A stretch of 38,153 nt of DNA. It comes from an uncultured Collinsella sp. Its GTDB lineage: Bacteria; Actinomycetota; Coriobacteriia; Coriobacteriales; Coriobacteriaceae. The position numbers were made by a program, and so were the translations under genes. Location of the stretch: assembly GCA_959596495.1 (NCBI GenBank), contig CAUFXK010000013.1:1-38153 (forward strand), in the 5' to 3' direction. The notes under the pieces are model-generated. The model ran no database searches and was not told where the DNA came from. It worked only from the letters and a program-made list of their open reading frames with translations. Below are positions 24,368 to 33,096 of the stretch, one piece after another (position 1 is the stretch's first letter; the number at the start of each line of letters is the position of its first letter).

Positions 24368-26191
24368 ATGGACGCTGCGATTCAGTACATCTTGTACTTT
24401 GCCGTGCTCGTCGTCCTGGCCGTTCCGCTCGGTCGATTCATGGCCCATATCATGGATGGTGAGCATACGTTCTTGTCGCCTGTGATTGCTCCTGTGGAGC
24501 GTGGCGTCTATCGTCTGCTTCGCATCGACACGGCAGAGCAGATGGGGTGTAGGCGCTATCTGGCGAGCGTGCTGGTCTTTTCGGGGATCGGTCTCGTGGC
24601 TCTTGTGGCACTCCAGGCGCTTCAGTCCTTCTTGCCAGGCAATCCTCAGCACCTGCCGGGTGTGTCGTGGGACCTGTCGTTCAATACGGCCGCTTCCTTC
24701 ATAACCAACACCAATTGGCAATCCTATTCCGGTGAGACCACCCTGTCCTACTTTGTGCAGTTCATGGGCCTCACCGTGCAGAACTTCGTTTCCGCTGGCA
24801 CCGGTATCGCGGTCATGTTCGCGCTGATCCGCGGCTTCCGTCAGGTCAAGGAGCAGGGCCTGGGTTCCTTCTGGGTCGACCTCACCCGCACCGTCCTGTA
24901 TGTGCTCATCCCGCTGAACCTCGTGTTCGGCATCTGCCTGGCTGCCGGTGGCGTCATCTCCAACTTCCAGCCGGCTCAGAAGGCTGAGCTCGTAGAGCCC
25001 GTCGCTGTCCAGCCTAATGCAGACGGCGGCTGGAGCGTCATCGACGGCGCCCAGATCGAGGGCGACACGGTCAAGGTCGACGGCAAGGTTGTCGAGGGCG
25101 CGCGCGTGGTCACCGAGCAGTTCCTGCCCCAGGGTCCCGCGGCTCCTCAGGTCGCCATCAAGCAGTCCGGCACCAACGGCGGCGGCTTCTTCGGCGTGAA
25201 CTCCGCCCATCCGTATGAGAACCCCAGTGCCTTCACCAACATCATCGAGATGACCAGCCTGCTGCTGATCCCGGCCGCCTGCTGCTTCACCTTCGGTATC
25301 GGCGTCAAGAACACCAAGCAGGGCAAGGCTATCTTTGCCGCCATGTTCATCCTGCTGGTGATCTTCACCGGCATCATCGCCGTTAACGAGCATATGGGTA
25401 CGCCGCAGCTGGCAGATGGCGGCGCGGTCAACATTGAGATGACCGATGGCCAGGCGGGCGGCAACATGGAGGGCAAGGAGAGCCGCTTTGGCATCGCCTC
25501 CTCTTCCACCTGGTCCGCTTTCACGACGGCTGCTTCCAACGGCTCGGTCAACTCCATGCACGACTCCTATACCCCGCTCGGCGGGTTTGTCCAGATGCTC
25601 CAGATAGCGCTGGGCGAGGTGGTGTTCGGCGGCGTGGGCTGCGGCCTGTACGGCATGATCGGCTTCGCCATCCTCACGGTGTTTATTGCCGGCCTTATGG
25701 TCGGCCGCACGCCCGAGTTCCTGGGCAAGAAGATCGAGCCGACCGAGATGCGCTGGGCGGTGGTTCTGTGTCTCGCCACTCCGTTCGCCATTCTGGTGAG
25801 CTCCGCTATCGCCTGCATGGTGCCCGGTCTTGTCGACCAACTCACCAACGGCGGGGCGCATGGCTTCTCCGAGGTCCTGTACACCCTTACTTCGGCTGGC
25901 GGTAACAACGGCTCCTCATTCGCCGGCATGAACTGCAACATCCCGTGGATCAACGTGCTGCTGGGTATCGAGATGCTGTTCGCGAGGTTCCTGCCGATTG
26001 TGGGCACGCTCGCCATTGCGGGCTCGCTGGCCGGGAAGGGCAAGGTCGCCGAGAGCGCCGGCACGCTTTCCACAACCAATGCCATGTTCGTGTTTCTGCT
26101 GGTATTCGTCGTTCTGCTGATTGGCGCCCTGAGCTTCTTCCCGGCGTTGGCGCTTGGTCCCGTTGCCGAATTCTTCCAGATGGTTGCGTAA
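24368..26191 (+). CDS. kdpA: K+-transporting ATPase subunit A (KdpA)
   Basis: A 607-residue channel-like subunit that binds and moves K+ in the KdpFABC pump. Selectivity-filter regions of the four repeats are visible, including NTAASFITNTNWQSYSG, GTNGGGFFGVNSAHPYENP and TSAGGNNGSSF. It is about 50 residues longer than E. coli KdpA (557). Part of the excess is an acidic insertion around residues 212-255 (starting PNADGGWSVIDG) in an external loop just before the second filter region. GAGGAGTG in kdpF serves as ribosome site. The gene is followed after 15 bp by kdpB. Confidence 0.97.
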   Translation: MDAAIQYILYFAVLVVLAVPLGRFMAHIMDGEHTFLSPVIAPVERGVYRLLRIDTAEQMGCRRYLASVLVFSGIGLVALVALQALQSFLPGNPQHLPGVSWDLSFNTAASFITNTNWQSYSGETTLSYFVQFMGLTVQNFVSAGTGIAVMFALIRGFRQVKEQGLGSFWVDLTRTVLYVLIPLNLVFGICLAAGGVISNFQPAQKAELVEPVAVQPNADGGWSVIDGAQIEGDTVKVDGKVVEGARVVTEQFLPQGPAAPQVAIKQSGTNGGGFFGVNSAHPYENPSAFTNIIEMTSLLLIPAACCFTFGIGVKNTKQGKAIFAAMFILLVIFTGIIAVNEHMGTPQLADGGAVNIEMTDGQAGGNMEGKESRFGIASSSTWSAFTTAASNGSVNSMHDSYTPLGGFVQMLQIALGEVVFGGVGCGLYGMIGFAILTVFIAGLMVGRTPEFLGKKIEPTEMRWAVVLCLATPFAILVSSAIACMVPGLVDQLTNGGAHGFSEVLYTLTSAGGNNGSSFAGMNCNIPWINVLLGIEMLFARFLPIVGTLAIAGSLAGKGKVAESAGTLSTTNAMFVFLLVFVVLLIGALSFFPALALGPVAEFFQMVA

Positions 26192-26206
26192 AGGAGTCGC
26201 AGATTT

Positions 26207-28267
26207 ATGGCTATGCAAAAAGACATGATGAGCCGCGCGGTGCGCGATTCATTTGCCAAGCTTGACCCCCGTGTCCAGGTCCAAAACCCGGTCATGTTCC
26301 TGGTGTGGCTGTCGGCCGCCATGACCTCCATTCTGGCCATCGCCTCTATTTTTGGGGTACAGGACGCCGGCGTCCCCACGTACTATGTGATCGCCATTGC
26401 CGTCATTCTCTGGCTGACCGACCTCTTTTCAAATTTTGCCGAGGCACTTGCCGAGGGCCGCGGTAAGGCCCAGGCAGACTCCCTGCGCGCGGCGAAAAAG
26501 GACGTCGAGGCCCATCGCATCGAGTCCGTCGAGGATAAGGACCGCTTCACGGTCGTTCCCGGTACCGAGCTCTCACGCGGGGATCTGGTGGTCGTGCGCG
26601 CCGGCGAGCAGATTCCGGGAGACGGCGATGTCATCGAGGGTGCCGCCTCGGTTGATGAGTCGGCCATTACCGGCGAGTCTGCACCCGTGGTTCGCGAGGC
26701 TGGCGGCGACCGTTCTGCCGTCACTGGCGGCACTACCGTGCTTTCCGATTGGATTGTGATGAAAATCACCAGTGAGCCTGGCCAGAGCTTCCTGGATAAG
26801 ATGATCGCCATGGTCGAGGGCGCCGCCCGCAAGAAGACCCCCAACGAGGTCGCGCTCGAGATCTTTCTGGTTGCTCTGTCCGTCATCTTCATCCTCGTGA
26901 CGCTCGCACTGTACTGCTACTCGAGTTTCTCTGCAGGGCTCAACGGTATGGCGAACCCCACCGCTGTGACCACGCTCGTTGCCTTGCTCGTCTGTCTGGC
27001 GCCCACCACCATTGGTGCGCTGCTGTCCGCCATTGGCATCGCCGGCATGAGCCGACTGAACGAGGCCAACGTGCTGGCCATGTCCGGCCGCGCCATCGAG
27101 GCCGCCGGTGACGTCGACATCCTCATGCTCGATAAGACCGGTACCATCACCTTGGGCAACCGCCAGGCCGCTGAGTTCATTCCGGTCGACGGTGTCGATC
27201 CGGCAGAACTCGCCGATGCCGCGCAGCTGTCTTCTCTGGCGGATGAGACCCCCGAGGGCCGCTCCATCGTCGTGCTCGCCAAGGAGCAGTTTGGGCTGCG
27301 CGGCCGCACACTCGAGGATAAGGGCATGGAGTTCATCCCGTTCACCGCGGCAACGCGTATGTCCGGCGTGAACTACGAGGGCAATGAGATCCGCAAGGGT
27401 GCGGCCGATTCCGTTCGCGCTTATGTGGAGGCTGCCGGAGGAGTGTTCTCGAAGGAGTGCGACGAGGCCGTCGAACGCATTGCGAAGGTGGGCGGCACCC
27501 CGTTGGTCGTGGCAAAGGACCGACGTGTGCTGGGTGTCGTCTACCTTAAGGACATCATCAAGTCCGGCGTGAAGGAGAAGTTCGCCGACCTGCGCCGCAT
27601 GGGTATCAAGACCATCATGGTGACGGGCGATAACCCGCTCACGGCGGCCGCCATCGCCGCCGAGGCGGGCGTGGACGACTTCCTGGCCGAGGCCACCCCC
27701 GAGGGCAAGCTCGAGAAGATCCGCGCGTTCCAGCGCGAGGGTCACCTGGTCGCCATGACCGGCGATGGCACCAACGATGCGCCGGCGCTCGCCCAGGCGG
27801 ACGTCGCCGTGGCCATGAACACCGGCACTCAGGCCGCCAAGGAGGCCGGCAACATGGTCGACCTCGACTCCAGCCCCACCAAGCTCATCGAGGTCGTGCG
27901 TATCGGCAAGCAGCTGCTCATGACTCGCGGCTCGCTCACGACCTTCTCGGTCGCCAACGACGTCGCCAAGTATTTCGCCATCATCCCGGCGCTATTCTCG
28001 CCGATCTACCCCGGGTTGGACGCCCTCAACATCCTGGGGCTCACCAGCCCGTTGTCTGCCGTGCTGTCCGCCATTATCTACAACGCGCTGGTCATCGTCG
28101 CACTGATTCCTGCCGCCCTGAAAGGCGTGAAGTACCGCGAGCTTTCGTCCGGCCAGCTGCTGACCCACAACCTGTTGGTGTGGGGTCTGGGCGGTATCGT
28201 GGCACCGTTCGTATTCATCAAAATTATCGACATGCTGCTGGCCTTGTTCGGCATTGGCATGATGTAG
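26207..28267 (+). CDS. kdpB: K+-transporting P-type ATPase subunit B (KdpB)
   Basis: A 686-residue P-type ATPase that drives the pump. TGES (155-158) in the actuator domain, phosphorylated Asp309 in DKTGTITLGN, and the hinge GDGTNDAPALAQADVAVAMN are all present. Ser158 corresponds to the Ser162 known in E. coli KdpB as an inhibitory phosphorylation site. Length matches E. coli (682). AAGGAGTCG precedes the ATG. It is followed by kdpC after 12 bp. Confidence 0.97.
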   Translation: MAMQKDMMSRAVRDSFAKLDPRVQVQNPVMFLVWLSAAMTSILAIASIFGVQDAGVPTYYVIAIAVILWLTDLFSNFAEALAEGRGKAQADSLRAAKKDVEAHRIESVEDKDRFTVVPGTELSRGDLVVVRAGEQIPGDGDVIEGAASVDESAITGESAPVVREAGGDRSAVTGGTTVLSDWIVMKITSEPGQSFLDKMIAMVEGAARKKTPNEVALEIFLVALSVIFILVTLALYCYSSFSAGLNGMANPTAVTTLVALLVCLAPTTIGALLSAIGIAGMSRLNEANVLAMSGRAIEAAGDVDILMLDKTGTITLGNRQAAEFIPVDGVDPAELADAAQLSSLADETPEGRSIVVLAKEQFGLRGRTLEDKGMEFIPFTAATRMSGVNYEGNEIRKGAADSVRAYVEAAGGVFSKECDEAVERIAKVGGTPLVVAKDRRVLGVVYLKDIIKSGVKEKFADLRRMGIKTIMVTGDNPLTAAAIAAEAGVDDFLAEATPEGKLEKIRAFQREGHLVAMTGDGTNDAPALAQADVAVAMNTGTQAAKEAGNMVDLDSSPTKLIEVVRIGKQLLMTRGSLTTFSVANDVAKYFAIIPALFSPIYPGLDALNILGLTSPLSAVLSAIIYNALVIVALIPAALKGVKYRELSSGQLLTHNLLVWGLGGIVAPFVFIKIIDMLLALFGIGMM

Positions 28268-28279
28268 ACGGAGGTTTGT

Positions 28280-28870
28280 ATGTTCAAAGGTATCGCATCG
28301 CGCGCACTTGGCGTGTTCGTGCTGTTTACCATCGTCTGCGGCCTGGGATACACGCTCGTGGTGACCGGCATCGCGCAGCTTGCGTTTCCGTACAAGGCGA
28401 ACGGATCGCTCATTACGGTCGACGGCAAGGTTGTGGGTTCCGAGCTCATCGGCCAGAACTTTGATGACGAAGCCCACATGTGGGGTCGTATCCAGAACGT
28501 ATCAATTGTCGAAGGCGAAGACGGCGAGCTCATGGCGTATGGTGCCCCGTCCAACCTGTCCCCGGCGAGTGAGGAGTATCGGCAGCTGATAGATGCGCGC
28601 GTGAAGAAGATCCGCGCCGCCAACCCCGATGCCGATATGGACGCTGTGCCCGTCGATCTGGTGACGTGTTCGGGGTCCGGCCTCGACCCGGAGATCTCTC
28701 CGGATGCCGCCGAGTACCAGGTTCCGCGCCTTGCCAAGGCCACGGGCAAAAGTGAGGACGAGGTGCGCGACATCATCGCCGCGTGCACCAAGGGCCGTTT
28801 CCTCGGCGTGTTCGGCGAGCCCACGGTCAACGTGCTCAAGGTGAATCTTATGCTGGACGGCGCGCTGTAG
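28280..28870 (+). CDS. kdpC: K+-transporting ATPase subunit C (KdpC)
   Basis: A 196-residue periplasm-facing subunit with one N-terminal membrane helix (about 8-32). Family features: IGQNFDDEAHMWGR (about 56-69), YGAPSNLSPASEEY, VTCSGSGLDPEISPDAAEYQ and the C-terminal FGEPTVNVLKVNL. ACGGAGG precedes the ATG. It is the last gene of kdpFABC and is followed by a repeat-derived terminator. Confidence 0.96.
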   Translation: MFKGIASRALGVFVLFTIVCGLGYTLVVTGIAQLAFPYKANGSLITVDGKVVGSELIGQNFDDEAHMWGRIQNVSIVEGEDGELMAYGAPSNLSPASEEYRQLIDARVKKIRAANPDADMDAVPVDLVTCSGSGLDPEISPDAAEYQVPRLAKATGKSEDEVRDIIAACTKGRFLGVFGEPTVNVLKVNLMLDGAL

Positions 28871-28887
28871 GTGAGGGAGTGGCGGAT

Positions 28888-29008
28888 GAGGGCATGACTG
28901 CCTACCTGGGCCTCTAACCCATCCCATCCATCAGTTGCGGTGGAATACGGACTGTTTTGGCTGTCAAAGGCCTTATCTACTCCGTATTCCACCGCAACTT
29001 TTTGTGGG
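28888..29008. repeat. Direct repeat A2 flanking the kdp region
   Basis: Second copy of 20474-20596. It begins with codons for EGMTAYLGL and a stop, while the GltD-like gene ends EGMTNYLGL. Here these codons have no gene attached, so they are a remnant that starts 17 bp after kdpC. Confidence 0.75.
28935..29003 (+). terminator. Terminator of kdpFABC
   Basis: A perfect 17-bp stem (28935-28951 with 28981-28997), then C and five T residues. Same family as 20522-20591. Confidence 0.8.
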
Positions 29009-29114
29009 CTGAGTAAAAGCCGGGGGAGCGTGTACGGTCGGGTACAGCGCGGTTACTGATACGATAAGAACGTTAGCAACTGCCGCCGAGCGGCTCAAAC
29101 GAAAGGAACCCTGT

Positions 29115-31064
29115 ATGGAGTCTTCCGCCTACCCGATGCTCTTTAGCCCGATCAAGGTCGGTACGACCGAGGTCAAGAACCGCGTCTTTATGCCGCCGGT
29201 GTCCACGAACCTGGCCGATCATGGCTATGTGACCGACGACTTGGTCGATCATTACCGTGCCCGTGCCAAGGGCGGCGTTGGCCTGATCATCACCGAGGTC
29301 GTGACGGTCGAGCCCACCTATACCTATCTACCGGGTGACATGTGCTGCTACGACGACACGTTTATCCCTGGCTGGGAAAAGCTCGCCGCGGCCGTCCACG
29401 AGTATGGCTGCAAGATCATGCCGCAGCTCTTCCATCCCGCCTACATGGCCTTTAACATTCCGGGCACGCCGCGCCTGATCGCTCCGTCCTTTGTGGGCCC
29501 GTCCTATGCCCGCGAGGCGCCGCGCCCCATCACGGTCGATGAGATCCACGAGCTCACGCATCAGTTTGGTGACGCTGCTGTGCGCATGCAGAAGGCCGGT
29601 GTCGACGGCGTCGAGGTCCATGCGGCACACGCCCACGGCATGCTCGGCGGCTTTTTGACCCCGCTCTATAACAAACGCACCGACGAGTACGGTGGCTCGC
29701 TCGACGCCCGCATGCGCTTCCTGCTCGAGGTCATCGCCGAGATTCGCGAGCGCTGCGGCAAGGACTTTATCATCGACGTCCGTATCTCGGGCGACGAGTA
29801 CACCGATGGCGGCCTGACCCTCAACGACATGATCTATGTCTCGCGTCGCTTGGAGAAGGCCGGCGTCGACATGATCCACGTGTCGGGCGGCACTACCATC
29901 AAGCGCGGCTCCGCCATTCCCGCCGCCGGTACGCAGCAGGCCTCGCACGCCGCCTGCTCGCGCGAGATTAAGAAGCATGTGAACATTCCCGTCGCCACCG
30001 TCGGCCGCATCAACGAGGCATGGATTGCCGAGGAGCTGATTGAGGACGGCGCTGCCGACATCTGCATGATGGGCCGCGCCAACCTGTGCGATGCCGAGTT
30101 CTGCAACAAGGCGGCTGCCGGCAACGCCGACGAGATCCGCCCCTGCATCGGCTGCCTGCGCTGCCTGAACGGCATCATGTTCGGCAAGCGCATCTCCTGC
30201 ACCGTCAACCCGGACGTGGAGCGCGACGAAGCCGGCTACGAGCCTGCCGCCGAGGCCAAGAACGTGCTCGTCGTGGGTGCCGGTCCCGCGGGCATGGAGG
30301 CGGCCTACATTGCCGCCAAGCGCGGTCATAACGTGGTGCTCGTGGATAAACAGGACGAACCGGGTGGCGAGATGCGCATCGCGGCCGTGCCGCCGGCAAA
30401 GCAGGAGCTCACCCGCGTGATCAAGTATCAGTACCGTCGTCTGGCCGAGGCCGGTGTCACATGCGTCTTTGGCACCGAGCTTACTGCCGAGGACATTCAG
30501 CGCGACTACGCGGGCTACGAGGTTGTCCTGGCTTATGGCGCCGAGCCCATCGCTCCGGTCTTCATGCAGGGCTTTAAGCAGGTTATGACGGCCGATGACC
30601 TGCTGGGTGGCAAGGCTTTCCCGGGCAAGAAGATCGTCATCGTGGGCGGCGGTACCGTCGGCTGCGAGACGGCCGATTACCTGGCCCCGTTGGTCAACGA
30701 CCTGTCGCCGGCCAACCGCGATGTCACCGTCATCGAGATGACCAAGACCCTTGCTGCCAACGAGGGCGGCGCCGGTCGCGCGGTGCTCATCACGCGCATG
30801 CTCTCCAAGGGCGTTCACGTGCTGACCGAGGCCAAGGTGACCGAGATCACCGAGAACACCATCAGTTACGAAAAGGACGGCGAGGTCCACACCATCGCCG
30901 ACGCCGATACGCTGGTGCTTGCCATGGGCTACCGTCCCAACACAAAGCTGGCCGATGACCTTGCCGCTGCCGGCATTGCCACCCACGTGCTGGGCGATGC
31001 CCAGAAGTGCGGTAACATCCGCGACGCCATCGGCGACGGCTACAAGGTCGCCTGCGAGCTGTAG
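29115..31064 (+). CDS. Old Yellow Enzyme-type FAD/FMN, Fe-S ene-reductase
   Basis: A 649-residue enzyme of the 2,4-dienoyl-CoA reductase / 2-enoate reductase / BaiCD-BaiH kind. An FMN-binding TIM barrel (1-335, with HAAHAHGMLGGFLTPLYN and DEYGGS) is followed by a 4Fe-4S cluster (C344, C347, C350, C362 in CIGCLRC and SCTVNP). Then come FAD-binding GAGPAG (about 387) and NAD(P)-binding VGGGTVGCE (about 512). It would reduce an activated C=C bond with NAD(P)H. GAAAGGAACC lies before the ATG. It stands alone between two terminators, so context gives no substrate. Bile acids, enoates or plant phenolics are all possible for a gut Coriobacteriia. Confidence 0.9.
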   Translation: MESSAYPMLFSPIKVGTTEVKNRVFMPPVSTNLADHGYVTDDLVDHYRARAKGGVGLIITEVVTVEPTYTYLPGDMCCYDDTFIPGWEKLAAAVHEYGCKIMPQLFHPAYMAFNIPGTPRLIAPSFVGPSYAREAPRPITVDEIHELTHQFGDAAVRMQKAGVDGVEVHAAHAHGMLGGFLTPLYNKRTDEYGGSLDARMRFLLEVIAEIRERCGKDFIIDVRISGDEYTDGGLTLNDMIYVSRRLEKAGVDMIHVSGGTTIKRGSAIPAAGTQQASHAACSREIKKHVNIPVATVGRINEAWIAEELIEDGAADICMMGRANLCDAEFCNKAAAGNADEIRPCIGCLRCLNGIMFGKRISCTVNPDVERDEAGYEPAAEAKNVLVVGAGPAGMEAAYIAAKRGHNVVLVDKQDEPGGEMRIAAVPPAKQELTRVIKYQYRRLAEAGVTCVFGTELTAEDIQRDYAGYEVVLAYGAEPIAPVFMQGFKQVMTADDLLGGKAFPGKKIVIVGGGTVGCETADYLAPLVNDLSPANRDVTVIEMTKTLAANEGGAGRAVLITRMLSKGVHVLTEAKVTEITENTISYEKDGEVHTIADADTLVLAMGYRPNTKLADDLAAAGIATHVLGDAQKCGNIRDAIGDGYKVACEL

Positions 31065-31123
31065 GCTCTTGGCAAATAGGGGAGCGGCCGCCTTGCGGTG
31101 GCTCAAGCGATAGCCAATCAAAT

Positions 31124-31160
31124 AAGGCGCCGCGACACATAGATTGTCGCGGCGCCTTTT
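31124..31160. terminator. Bidirectional terminator between convergent genes
   Basis: A perfect 14-bp stem (31124-31137 with 31145-31158), 7-nt loop, TTTT on the plus side and a TTATTT tail on the minus side. It serves the ene-reductase gene and the convergent isomerase gene. Confidence 0.85.
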
Positions 31161-31202
31161 GTCTAGCGGCGTGTTGGGGGGCGGTGCGCCCCGTGGACCT
31201 TA

Positions 31203-31844
31203 TTACAGCCCCAAGAGCTCCTTGACCTTGGCGATGATGGCCTCGTCGGTGGCGTTGGCAAAGAAGTACTCCTGAAAGTGCTCGCCAGCGAGGGCGCCCT
31301 TCACCAGATCCTGATCGATTTCGCCCAGGACGTCGACGAGCGGACGCATGGTCACAGCGCGCACGCCGTCGAGAATCTTCTTGTTGCGCTGCTCGGGCTC
31401 AACGCGCTCGGCGGGGTAGCCGTTGCCCGAACCAAAGCCAAAGAGCTTCTCGAAGGTGTACTCGAGGTTGAGCTCCTGGCCCCAACCGTTCTTGAGGGCG
31501 AAGGGCATGGCGACGGCATTGCCATCGTTGACCTGGGCAAAGGTGTAGGCATCCAGCGGGTCGGCAACGTGGCCGCACAGCACGCCGGGGAAGGAGTTGC
31601 AGGCGAGCATGGCGCCCTCGCCGGTGCCGCAACCGGTCACGACGTAGTCGGCAGCGCCGGAGTTAAGCAGCACGGCGGCAAGAATGCCGTTCTGCACGTA
31701 GGTAAGGGGCTTAGAGTCGGCGTCGGCATACATGCCATAGTTAAAGACGGTGTGGCCCATAGGCTCGACAACCTTCTTAAGGGCAGCCTCGATCATAGGG
31801 TTCTTAGAGTTCTGAGAGTTCTCATTAATCAGAGCGATCTTCAT
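31203..31844 (-). CDS. RpiB/LacAB-type sugar isomerase, likely DhuI-like (5-keto-4-deoxyuronate isomerase)
   Basis: A 213-residue isomerase of the RpiB/LacA/LacB family. N-terminal MKIALINENSQNSKNP and the GCGTGEGAMLACNSFPGVLCG region follow the subgroup that includes streptococcal DhuI, known to isomerise 4-deoxy-5-keto-uronate (DKI) to 2,5-diketo-3-deoxygluconate. The next gene upstream on this strand is KduD, the following step, and GH105 is in the window, so this reaction fits well. It would replace the unrelated classical KduI, which is absent here. AAAGG lies 9 bases before the ATG. It is separated from kduD by 207 bp with a large nested inverted repeat. The exact reaction is inferred. 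Confidence 0.82.
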   Translation of the reverse strand: MKIALINENSQNSKNPMIEAALKKVVEPMGHTVFNYGMYADADSKPLTYVQNGILAAVLLNSGAADYVVTGCGTGEGAMLACNSFPGVLCGHVADPLDAYTFAQVNDGNAVAMPFALKNGWGQELNLEYTFEKLFGFGSGNGYPAERVEPEQRNKKILDGVRAVTMRPLVDVLGEIDQDLVKGALAGEHFQEYFFANATDEAIIAKVKELLGL

Positions 31845-31928
31845 TTGAGTTAACCTTTCAACTTAATCTTCCAGTTTTTTGTTTCTGTGCGCGGGCGGCG
31901 GCAAAGCCAACCCGCGATGAGCTATGCG

Positions 31929-32038
31929 GGCGGTCGGCAGTTAAGTCTGTCGCGAGTTCCGCACGCAAAGGAAAGCACTTAATGTGCTTTCCGTCTTGCG
32001 CAGGACTGTCCGAGCAGCAGACTTAACTGCCGACCGCC
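31929..32038. repeat. Nested inverted repeat between kduD and the isomerase gene
   Basis: The outer arms are a perfect 21-bp inverted repeat (31929-31949 with 32018-32038). Inside them lies a 9-bp hairpin (GGAAAGCAC / GTGCTTTCC at 31970-31978 and 31984-31992) enclosed by a further CGCAA/TTGCG pair. There is no open reading frame. It would form a long branched stem in the kduD-isomerase transcript. Confidence 0.7.
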
Positions 32039-32051
32039 TCGCCCAGTTTCC

Positions 32052-32861
32052 TTACTGCGGCTGTTTGCCGATGTAGGCGAGTATGCCGCCGTCCACGTAC
32101 AGAATGTGCCCGTTGACGAAGTTCGATGCGTCGGAAGCCAGGAACACGGCGGGGCCCTTCAGGTCCTCGGGCGTGCCCCAACGGGCTGCTGGCGTCTTGG
32201 CGATGATGAACTGGTCAAACGGATGGCGGCTGCCGTCAGGCTGCGTCTCGCGCAGCGGCGCGGTTTGCGGCGTGGCGATGTAGCCGGGCCCAATGCCATT
32301 GCACTGGATATTAGCCTCGCCAAACTCGGAGCAGATGTTCTTGGTGAGCATCTTGAGTCCGCCCTTGGCGGCGGCATAGCCGGCGATGGTCTCGCGGCCG
32401 AGCTCGCTCATCATGGAGCAGATGTTGATGATCTTGCCGTGACCCTTGGCGATCATGCCCGGCAGGCAGGCCTTGGATACGATAAACGGGGCATTGAGGT
32501 CGATGTCGACGACGCGACGGAAGTCCTCGGCGCTCATGTCGAGCATCGGGGTGCGCTGGATGACGCCGGCGTTGTTGACCAGGATGTCGGGCGTGGTGCC
32601 AAAATCGGCTTCGATCTTGGCAACGAGCTCGGCGACGACAGCCTCGTCGGTGACGTCGGCAACATAGCCGTGAGCATCAAAGCCCAGCTCGCGGTAGTGC
32701 TTCTCGGCTTCGGCAACTTTGTCGGCGTGACGGGCGTTAAAGGCAATCTTGGCGCCTGCCTCTCCGAGCGCCTCGGCCATGGCCATGCCGATACCGTAGG
32801 TGGCGCCGGTCACGAGCGCGACCTTGCCGTCCAAGCGGAAGCTGTCCATAAGATCAGACAT
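32052..32861 (-). CDS. kduD: 2-dehydro-3-deoxy-D-gluconate 5-dehydrogenase KduD (SDR)
   Basis: A 269-residue short-chain dehydrogenase. It reduces 2,5-diketo-3-deoxygluconate to KDG with NAD(P)H (DhuD/KduD step). TGATYGIG (18-25) binds the cofactor, NNAG is at 96-99, Ser149 is in ICSMMSELG, and the catalytic Tyr162-x3-Lys166 is YAAAK. The C-terminus ends YVDGGILAYIGKQPQ, as in KduD-type enzymes. The start at 32861 has GGAAGG 9 bases upstream and gives a normal SDR N-terminus; the in-frame ATG at 32888 lies within an operator-like site. A perfect operator is found about 105 bp upstream. Confidence 0.92.
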   Translation of the reverse strand: MSDLMDSFRLDGKVALVTGATYGIGMAMAEALGEAGAKIAFNARHADKVAEAEKHYRELGFDAHGYVADVTDEAVVAELVAKIEADFGTTPDILVNNAGVIQRTPMLDMSAEDFRRVVDIDLNAPFIVSKACLPGMIAKGHGKIINICSMMSELGRETIAGYAAAKGGLKMLTKNICSEFGEANIQCNGIGPGYIATPQTAPLRETQPDGSRHPFDQFIIAKTPAARWGTPEDLKGPAVFLASDASNFVNGHILYVDGGILAYIGKQPQ

Positions 32862-32876
32862 AGCAATCCTTCCAAA

Positions 32877-32888
32877 AGAAACGTTCAT
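32877..32888. promoter_or_regulatory. Degenerate operator next to the kduD ribosome site
   Basis: On the minus strand it reads TGAACGTT with a degenerate right half (8 of 12). A TATATA stretch, possible -10 on the minus strand, lies just upstream of it, so the site would cover the transcription start, as operator 2 does at uxaC. Confidence 0.45.
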
Positions 32889-32966
32889 CTATATAAGTCT
32901 TGCTTTTCGTACAAGCTCAGTATATGTGAAGTAGGGTAATAAACCCTCCCATTCTCCGAAAAATAG

Positions 32967-32978
32967 GTGAACGTTCAC
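32967..32978. promoter_or_regulatory. Perfect operator upstream of kduD
   Basis: GTGAACGTTCAC, identical to the uxaC and symporter operators, centred 90 bp from the degenerate site near kduD. The 354 bp between here and the GntR gene hold no convincing gene. Confidence 0.7.
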
Positions 32979-33096
32979 TTTTAAAAGGTAAACGGTGAAC
33001 TCACCCTGCTGTGCGGACGGCACGATTGTCCTGATCGAGGAGGGCGAGCTCGAGAGACAAGTGAGCATGGGCTGCCCGTTGGCCCCGCGTGTAGTG

